The notes under the pieces: model-generated
What the model was told of the DNA's origin: nothing
Databases searched by the model: none
Seen by the model: only the letters and a program-made list of their open reading frames with translations
Position numbers and translations under genes: made by a program
From: Sabellastarte sp. h YS-2021
Taxonomy: Eukaryota; Annelida; Polychaeta; Sabellida; Sabellidae
Assembly: GCA_964017235.1 (NCBI GenBank)
Contig: OZ024935.1
Location: 93,371,207 to 93,435,206, forward strand
Direction: 5' to 3'
DNA length: 64,000 nucleotides
In this document: positions 62,201 to 64,000 of the stretch, piece after piece
How positions within the stretch are numbered: the first letter of the stretch is position 1
Layout: each line of letters begins with the position of its first letter

Positions 62201-63954
62201 ATACAACAGGGGTCCATATTTACAAAGATTCTTTAGCTCATACTTGAAGTTAGACATATATTTTCAGTTTTTATGATGCATGAAATTATGCTGAAATTAG
62301 TCTTTTCAAAAGTATTATGACATAACTCAGGTGTGTATTGATATCACAGTCTGTATTTTTTTGTTTGTTTTTGATTGTAAAGGTGTGTGACACACTGTGT
62401 GTTTTCAAAGCCATTGTTTGTAAAATTACACATGTGAATACCAAACCCCAGCCAACTGTTCTCTTTGAGTTAAAGTATCAACTCCGAATATGAGCTTATA
62501 TGTGAGTTTTCAGATGAGTTTAAGAATTATTTATTTTGTGAAAAGTGTGAGATTAAGCTTAAACACATAAGAGATAAACTCTTGAGTTGACAAACTTTCA
62601 AGTTTAAGAATCTTTGTAAATCTTTTGTATACAAATAGTTGCTTTCACAATACTTCTTTTGATGATGAGATTATCATTGGAATTGCCTCTGTCAACAAAA
62701 TACCGCCTTCATTTTATTTATTTGGTTTACTTTCAACACTGTGTGGGTCATATGACGACATGTAGTTTTATGAGCAGAGAAAACCAGTACATACAGTTGG
62801 TGTCAAGGTTATAAATTGTAAACTGCCGACCATCGGTAAGCAACCACTAACTCTCCCACATAGGGTCAGGGTTTTGAACCGTAGACCTCACAGGTGGGAG
62901 GTGAGTGTGTTACCATGGCCCCTATTAACGTCACCATGGCCCCTATTAACTCCTTTAAACTGCCTTGCAAACAAAACGGATGTGCTAACTATACAAAATG
63001 ACACAAACACATTGTTAGACCATATCACAGCACACAGTTGATGGGGATGGAGGGATGTCCTGCATACTATTGGGTAAACAGCCTGAACTAAAACCCTATG
63101 TCACACTGTCACCAGCTTTCCTAACCTTGAACAAAACCTGAGAGGTATGTAATGCCCCAGACACACCACAGGCTATGAAAATGGGAGACCAGATGTTGCA
63201 CCTCCCGTAGAACCCCATACACACACCCCTAGCTACAGCTAAGCGGGTTTAGTGGGGCAGTGGTTAACACACTTACTTCACACCTCTGAAATTGAGGGTT
63301 TGAGCTTTGGATCCGACCATATGAAGGAATGTCAGACGTTGCTTACCAATGCCGGCAGTTTGCAGTGCAGAATCTTGATCAACTACTATTTTCTGGTTTC
63401 CTTTCCCTTAAAACCTAACACAGTTTGTTGACAGTGATATTAAACCTACAGAAATCAAATCTAAATCACTGTAAAGACACTGTAATGTTATGGTAAACAT
63501 GTTACTTTTTGGAAACACAGACATATTGAAGGATCAATAATTTCCTTCCAGCATGCTGTAATTTTACAGTATAATAAGGAGATTTCCCTAGTGGGGAAGT
63601 TCTGTTAAGGTAATACAAATATCAAACCACATTATGAAGGTGAAGATTTCTAAAATTTGTTAGGGGTTTGGCCAGTGTGGAATAATAAATCATGAAATCA
63701 GACCATACTTCATGTAGTAAGGCCAATGGCTTCCCTTGTCTTTGAAATAATTCTGTCATTTTACTTTGCATTTTCTATATCATTTTATATTTTCAGGTTT
63801 ATTCTTCGGTCTCCTTACCATTGGTCTCTCCTACATTGCACCATATTTGGGAGATGCCATAGTGCAGATACCTTTGACAATCTGGGGAGTGGTAGGGGCC
63901 CCCTTATTTGGCATGTTTGTGCTTGCCATCTTCTTCCCCTGTGCTAATGCATTG
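35242..63954 (+). CDS. SLC5-family sodium/solute symporter gene (monocarboxylate/multivitamin branch), 11 coding exons, 3' end outside window
   Basis: Eleven exons joined by ten GT-AG introns give 446 in-frame codons with no stop: 35288-35501, 38107-38240, 39082-39150, 40691-40742, 41341-41408, 41976-42130, 44351-44491, 46453-46582, 60275-60363, 61603-61730, 63797-63954. Phases agree at every junction. The protein aligns along its length with the SLC5A5/6/8/12 branch: LMGGR (45-49), GVPAEVYYNGTMYS (72-85), SAYEYLGARF (113-122), GGLKAVVWTDAIQ (180-192), YGGNQ (257-261), DCDP (307-310), GLPGL (336-340) and SSVSSAVNSLAA (351-362). These are plasma-membrane LeuT-fold symporters that couple inward Na+ to uptake of solutes such as monocarboxylates, iodide or biotin; the substrate cannot be told here. 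About 11 of 13 helices are present. A family length near 600 residues implies 130-170 missing at the C-terminus. Introns are repeat-rich, the largest 13.7 kb. Confidence 0.92.
35288..35501 (+). CDS. SLC5-like gene, exon with start codon (residues 1-71)
   Basis: ATG 35288 has A at -3 and G at +4; an in-frame TAG at 35252 rules out an upstream start. A splice acceptor (TATATTTCAG, ending 35241) precedes it, so at least one 5' non-coding exon lies upstream. Encodes helix 1 (about residues 12-33), LMGGR (45-49) and the start of helix 2. Donor GTAAGA at 35502, phase 1. Confidence 0.9.
36125..36610 (+). mobile_element. 5S rRNA-related SINE in intron 1, interrupted
   Basis: AGAGTGAAAGCTTGCACTTC, TTAAGCGGCAATGGGTTACG and TAGTACTGGGATGGACTACT are followed by the family-A SINE at 36,297-36,532. 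The 5S-SINE end then resumes at 36,533 and runs to AACCCCCTTCGGCCTTGTTT. Confidence 0.7.
36297..36532 (+). mobile_element. tRNA-derived SINE, family A, 14-bp target-site duplication
   Basis: Complete near-consensus copy inside a 5S-related SINE. CTCTGATGGCTTTG stands at 36,283-36,296 and 36,533-36,546, exact over 14 bp. Lies in intron 1 in the sense direction. Confidence 0.9.
37265..37575 (+). repeat. Intron-1 minisatellite, unit about 50-60 bp, five to six copies
   Basis: TTTAGGAAAGGANNAAAATAGGTAACTT-like units repeat from about 37,330, with variable AACTATAATT spacers. AT-rich, no coding. Confidence 0.65.
37915..38020 (+). mobile_element. 5S rRNA-related SINE fragment
   Basis: TTAAGCTGAACTGGGCTTGG and AGCACTTGGATGGATGACCA are the closest match to the 5S internal promoter region among the copies here. 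It ends about 90 bp before the acceptor of coding exon 2. Confidence 0.65.
38107..38240 (+). CDS. SLC5-like gene, coding exon 2 (residues 72-116)
   Basis: Acceptor CTTTCAG at 38106, donor GTAAGT at 38241. Encodes GVPAEVYYNGTM, then helix 3 (about 85-106) and VTSAYE. No start codon of its own, too short to be noticed as an ORF. Splits a Gly codon with the previous exon. Confidence 0.92.
38281..38390. mobile_element. Small MITE relic in intron 2
   Basis: Left GGGCCACATTCACCAAAAGC with ATTAGCCAAATCT is an imperfect inverted match to AAGACTTGGCTAAGGCATTC at the right. Termini resemble those of the 43,568-44,242 element. Confidence 0.45.
39082..39150 (+). CDS. SLC5-like gene, coding exon 3 (residues 117-139)
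   Basis: 69 bp between TATATTTCAG and GTATGA. Encodes YLGARFNNVAVRLVG, which continues the conserved T-S-x-Y-E-Y-L-x-x-R-F motif from exon 2, and the first half of helix 4. Confidence 0.9.
39195..39535 (+). repeat. Diverged tandem repeat in intron 3, unit about 130-150 bp
   Basis: GAATCTGGCCTGCTGAACTA, TAATCTGACTTGCTATACTG and GAATATTTCCTGCTGCACCG begin successive units; GGGCTAGCCCACACTA and GGGCTAGTCCAAACTA also correspond. Confidence 0.55.
40691..40742 (+). CDS. SLC5-like gene, coding exon 4 (residues 140-156)
   Basis: A 52-bp exon between ATTTCAG and GTAAGT, phase 0 to phase 1. Encodes ILFLAVVLYAPSLAFAQ, the rest of helix 4 with the conserved YAP-x-LA motif. Confidence 0.9.
40790..40972 (-). 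mobile_element. tRNA-derived SINE, family A, tail-less fragment in intron 4
   Basis: GGGCAGAGGAAACCAGTACA, AACAACTACCAACTTTCACA and CACCACTACACCATGG are reverse-strand family-A segments. Confidence 0.7.
41341..41408 (+). CDS. SLC5-like gene, coding exon 5 (residues 157-179)
   Basis: 68 bp between CTTTTCAG and GTAAGA. Encodes ATGLSIHLIQLVCGFVC and TIYVFL, helix 5. The following codons in exon 6 complete the family hallmark GGLKAVVWTD. Confidence 0.9.
41976..42130 (+). CDS. SLC5-like gene, coding exon 6 (residues 180-230)
   Basis: 155 bp between TTTTTAACAG and GTGAGT. Starts with GGLKAVVWTDAIQ, the strongest family signature in the window, followed by helix 6 (about 193-213) and an extracellular or cytoplasmic loop with VWDIVNEGNRIEFN. 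Splits a Val codon with exon 7. Confidence 0.93.
42345..42541 (+). mobile_element. SINE family C, 5'-truncated, in intron 6
   Basis: AACCTCAAGGACGTTGATAA, ACAGTCGGACTGGTTAAATA, GCGCTTTGAGTCCTGTAGTA and an (AAT)n end at 42,522-42,541. The tRNA-like head is missing. Confidence 0.8.
42790..43320 (+). repeat. 20-bp minisatellite with 180-bp higher-order period, intron 6
   Basis: About 26 units of TATACTTATACAGAATTGGG. Variant units (TACTAATA, TACCAATA, AGGTACATTTATACGG, AACTGGA) recur at a distance of exactly nine units. About 200 bp from 42,909 repeats perfectly 180 bp later. Since 20 is not a multiple of 3, frames cycle through the same 20-residue period and stay open; this is not a gene. Confidence 0.95.
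43568..44242. mobile_element. 675-bp non-autonomous inverted-repeat element in intron 6
   Basis: The left terminus GGGGCCGGATTCACAAAAGG and following TCTCAAGTCT is matched by the reverse complement of the right terminus with one mismatch in the first 30 bp. The next 150 bp at each end are rich in self-complementary CTCAGATTTGAG and CTCAGCTGAGA motifs. A second GGGATTCACAAAAGATCTCA start at 43,672 suggests an older, partly duplicated end. The AT-rich middle (43,745-44,080) encodes nothing. No clear target duplication. Confidence 0.85.
44351..44491 (+). CDS. SLC5-like gene, coding exon 7 (residues 231-277)
   Basis: 141 bp between CACTACAG and GTAAGT. Encodes DPRVRHTIWTQVIGQVFVFL and PTYGGNQMMIQRF, matching the helix-7 YGxNQxxxQR motif of the branch, then a short basic loop (HAVKSTKHAQ). 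Lies only 108 bp after the MITE at 43,568-44,242. Confidence 0.92.
45985..46110 (-). mobile_element. tRNA-derived SINE, family B, diverged, in intron 7
   Basis: GTTCGACAGCCTGGGTCAAT, TGGGACAGGCC and TTAGCTTGCTAACCACAAAG correspond in order to the reverse complement of the 21.7-kb copy. Directly upstream, 45,775-45,984 has repeated AAAGGAGGTTTGGTGAATG motifs of unknown kind. Confidence 0.65.
46140..46345 (-). mobile_element. 5S rRNA-related SINE, reverse copy in intron 7
   Basis: On the reverse strand: AAGTGATCTAGAGATCACTT, TGTGGTGTAGTGTGATGAGA, TTAAGCAGCAATGGGCTACA, TTAGTGCACTACTCTGATGG, ACCCCTTTCGGCTTTG. Shows the uninterrupted state of the site where two other copies carry SINE insertions. 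Confidence 0.7.
46453..46582 (+). CDS. SLC5-like gene, coding exon 8 (residues 278-321)
   Basis: 130 bp between TTGCATTGCAG and GTAAGG. Encodes helix 8 (AFWVQIIVAEFLLAMVVICG) and the loop YANFVDCDPLL ending in KKPDQ, a motif that precedes the next helix in SLC5A8-like proteins (DCDP, then PDQ). The next exon is 13.7 kb away. Confidence 0.9.
46660..46888 (-). mobile_element. tRNA-derived SINE, family A, flanked by about 45-bp imperfect repeats
   Basis: Reverse copy with TTTAACATCGCTTTCAACAC, AACTGCCGACCATTGGTAAG and CACTGTGGCACCATGGCCCA. The flanks 46,611-46,657 and 46,893-46,937 resemble each other (ACATCCTGAATTAAATATAC and ACATCCCAAATTAAATGTAC), far longer than a usual target duplication. 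Confidence 0.85.
47782..48000 (+). mobile_element. tRNA-derived SINE, family A, head-deleted, intron 8
   Basis: GGGCCACGGTGGTAACACAC lacks part of the A box. TATGTACTGGTTTCCTCTGC, CATAAAACTACCCATA and GTTGAAGGCTACGTTAAATC follow. Confidence 0.8.
48001..49544. other. Unassigned intron-8 sequence
   Basis: A TA-rich tract followed by poly-T lies at 49,319-49,356. Nothing else recognised on either strand. Confidence 0.45.
49545..49615 (+). mobile_element. SINE family B, 3' fragment
   Basis: GTCTGTCCTAATGTGACCCT, GATTGCTAAATGGGATGTAA and AACCTTAATCTTCAGTTT align with the family-B 3' half. Confidence 0.6.
50900..51295 (+). repeat. Internal direct repeats inside tandem block 1
   Basis: TGTACAGAGGTTCTGGGTTT through ATATTTAACTGTCTGATTTT occurs three times (about 106-bp then 150-bp spacing). 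Block 2 has the same three copies (53,246-53,635); block 3 has one (55,581-55,735). Confidence 0.95.
51370..51525 (+). mobile_element. SINE family B inside tandem block 1
   Basis: CTGGCCTAGTGGTTAGCAAG, ATGGGTTCAAGCTGCACAAG, CTGTCCCAATATTACCTTAG and TGTTGAACGGGATG. Duplicated with the block at about 53,715-53,870 and 55,805-55,960. Confidence 0.85.
52083..54424 (+). repeat. Tandem block, copy 2 (2,342 bp)
   Basis: Starts exactly at the RT/TAGATTG junction and carries all elements of copy 1 in order. The poly-C run is shorter (about 53,088-53,115). Ends with the same 88-bp RT fragment. Confidence 0.95.
54425..56515 (+). repeat. Tandem block, copy 3 (2,091 bp), with intact continuation
   Basis: Same start as copies 1 and 2, but only one copy of the internal repeat, making it about 250 bp shorter, and a 20-odd C run at 55,429-55,451. 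At its right end the RT does not stop at CCTCCACC but continues into the rest of the LINE, so this copy retains the original junction. Confidence 0.95.
56390..57560 (+). mobile_element. 5'-truncated L2-like LINE in intron 8
   Basis: Starts inside the RT palm region and ends with GGAGATTAAGCGCTATAAAA and a TTAGATTAGATTAGATT tail at about 57,540-57,557. It is the source of the 88-bp RT fragments in tandem blocks 1 and 2. Close relative of the 3.8-5.8-kb LINE. Confidence 0.9.
56395..57409 (+). pseudogene. L2-like reverse transcriptase, C-terminal part, one frameshift
   Basis: IYGIPQGSVLGPLLFSLYTT, the catalytic YADDTQLYIHL and KLKLNPEK read in one frame to 56,676. A run of seven A near 56,667-56,673 then shifts the frame, and LGVWFDADFSFSEH through FRKKLKTYLFAKAYPP continues in the other to TAG 57,407-57,409. 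Apart from that single indel the sequence is intact. Confidence 0.88.
57800..57945 (+). mobile_element. tRNA-derived SINE, family B
   Basis: GTCCTCAGTGGCTTAGTGGT, GCAAGTTTGACATCACAGAC, GGTTTGAGTCCCATAAGGAC and GGCTGTTGAACGGGACGTAA. Ends CAACTTTGATTTTG. Confidence 0.85.
58210..58560 (+). repeat. Diverged duplication with several AGGTCA/TGACCT motifs
   Basis: AATCTGACCTTGATGAATTG and AATCTGACCTTGAGGAGTTA start two units about 100 bp apart, each with ACAAGCCAA(A/G)G. TGACCTTG or AGGTCA also occurs near 58,277, 58,511, 58,525 and 58,548. Confidence 0.5.
58835..59072 (+). mobile_element. tRNA-derived SINE, family A, diverged
   Basis: GGTCATGGTGGCACAGTGTT, CCCACCTATGAGGTCGATGT, AAACTACCCATGGTGATG, TATAAAAACCCGAATAAATA. 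Interrupted by a T-rich run at 58,973-59,000. Confidence 0.75.
59075..60262 (+). repeat. Degenerate acceptor-like tandem array near the end of intron 8
   Basis: GATCAATTTCAAATTG, TTTTATCCTTTTTTATACAC and TACCACTTTGTATT recur with a period of roughly 90-120 bp from 59,080 to 59,575, then again at 60,175-60,264 right before the exon-9 acceptor. A SINE lies between. CCTTTTATACACTATCACTT at 60,244 differs by one base from the unit at 59,436. Confidence 0.6.
59576..59795 (-). mobile_element. tRNA-derived SINE, family A, inside the intron-8 array
   Basis: AGTTTCAACATTGTATAGGT, GAGGAAACCAGTAGATACAG, AACTGCCGACCATTGGTAAG and ACCACTGCACCACCGTGACT in reverse orientation. Confidence 0.8.
60275..60363 (+). 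CDS. SLC5-like gene, coding exon 9 (residues 322-350)
   Basis: 89 bp between TTTTCCAG and GTAACA. Encodes VFPLLLMKLLGEYHGLPGLY and TAAVFAASL, the conserved D/E-Y-x-GLPGL block and the start of the helix carrying the Na+-site serines. Confidence 0.92.
60672..60905 (-). mobile_element. tRNA-derived SINE, family A, near-consensus, intron 9
   Basis: TTTATTTATGGTTTTACGTC tail at the left, GCAACTACCAGCTTTCCCAC, GAGGTGGGAGGTGAGAGTGT and CACTCTGCCACTGTGGC at the right. ACTACCT on both sides could be a short target duplication. Confidence 0.88.
61067..61420 (+). pseudogene. L2-like LINE 3' remnant, intron 9
   Basis: A broken frame resembles the end of the RT ORF at 57.1-57.4 kb: KSVKQF then HSFAFDAPKI near 61,265-61,318 (one frameshift) and a decayed closing block with CKSLFGLAT near 61,400. 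The recognisable tail TTAGATT is missing. Confidence 0.7.
61603..61730 (+). CDS. SLC5-like gene, coding exon 10 (residues 351-393)
   Basis: 128 bp between TTCAACAG and GTAAGT. Encodes SSVSSAVNSLAAVFMADFI; serines 351-355 line up with the family's conserved Na+-coordinating serine pair. It is followed by the loop QPLYKHTNSKEMSDKTASYI. Confidence 0.92.
62210..62630. mobile_element. MITE-like element in intron 10
   Basis: ATTTACAAAGATTCTT (62,218-62,233) has an exact reverse complement AAGAATCTTTGTAAAT (62,606-62,621). AGCTCATACTTGAAGTT and AACTTTCAAGTTT continue the pairing loosely. Termini are like those of 7393-7982. Confidence 0.6.
62708..62930 (-). mobile_element. tRNA-derived SINE, family A, with duplicated 20-bp end
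   Basis: TTTATTTATTTGGTTTACTT, AAACTGCCGACCATCGGTAA and GTGTTACCATGGCCCC. CCATGGCCCCTATTAAC is repeated immediately (62,914 and 62,935), a small local duplication at the head. Confidence 0.8.
63250..63460 (+). mobile_element. tRNA-derived SINE, family A, strongly diverged
   Basis: TGGGGCAGTGGTTAACACAC, CACACCTCTGAAATTGAGGG, GCTTACCAATGCCGGCAGTT, TTCTGGTTTCCTTTCCCTTA. The tail is lost. It lies in the intron just upstream of exon 11. Confidence 0.65.
63797..63954 (+). CDS. SLC5-like gene, coding exon 11 (residues 394-446), last in window
   Basis: 158 bp between ATTTTCAG and GTATGT, ending phase 0. Encodes two helices (about 394-413 and 424-444) with GAPLFGMFVLAIFFPCANAL, matching the family's GGPLMGLFxLGIxxPxANxxGA. 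Remaining exons lie beyond the right edge. Confidence 0.92.
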
Positions 63955-64000
63955 GTATGTGGATGTTTATTCTGCAATATTGCTTTGCCTGGCGAGTTAG

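Overview
This is eukaryotic, AT-rich genomic DNA. Its exons are short, its GT-AG introns are long, and the intergenic and intronic DNA is packed with tRNA-derived and 5S-derived SINEs, L2-like LINE fragments, MITE-like inverted-repeat elements and minisatellites. This mix fits a lophotrochozoan, most likely a mollusc (perhaps a bivalve). That placement is inferred from the style of the repeats and the protein similarity, and no species can be named from the sequence alone.

Layout. At 1-6030 lies a decayed tyrosine-recombinase retrotransposon (DIRS/PAT/Ngaro type). It has a Gag tail, a frameshifted reverse transcriptase-RNase H, and a recombinase in which Trp stands at a catalytic Arg position. 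A 5'-truncated L2/CR1-like LINE (about 3808-5822) with an uninterrupted RT frame is nested in its 3' region. From 6 to 35 kb I recognise no host coding exon. This stretch holds a MITE nested in another MITE, several minisatellites, SINEs of four kinds, LINE remnants and a promoter-like cluster at 23.16-23.64 kb.

From 35,242 to the right edge runs one host gene on the plus strand, an SLC5 sodium/solute symporter most like the monocarboxylate/multivitamin branch (SLC5A5/6/8/12). Eleven coding exons join in frame through ten GT-AG introns to give 446 codons with no stop. The last helices and the 3' end lie beyond the window. An acceptor directly upstream of the start-codon exon implies a separate 5' non-coding exon.

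The introns carry most of the unusual structure: a 20-bp minisatellite with a 180-bp higher-order period (42.79-43.32 kb), a 675-bp element with near-perfect terminal inverted repeats (43,568-44,242), and a 13.7-kb intron holding three nearly identical tandem copies of a 2.1-2.35-kb block (49,737-56,515) whose junctions cut inside a truncated L2-like RT. The same intron ends in a degenerate tandem array that resembles the sequence next to its own splice acceptor.

The repeats interact. Two tRNA-type SINEs have clean target-site duplications inside 5S-like SINEs at almost the same site. A third SINE family shares its 3' tail with the L2-like LINEs, which suggests a SINE/LINE partnership.
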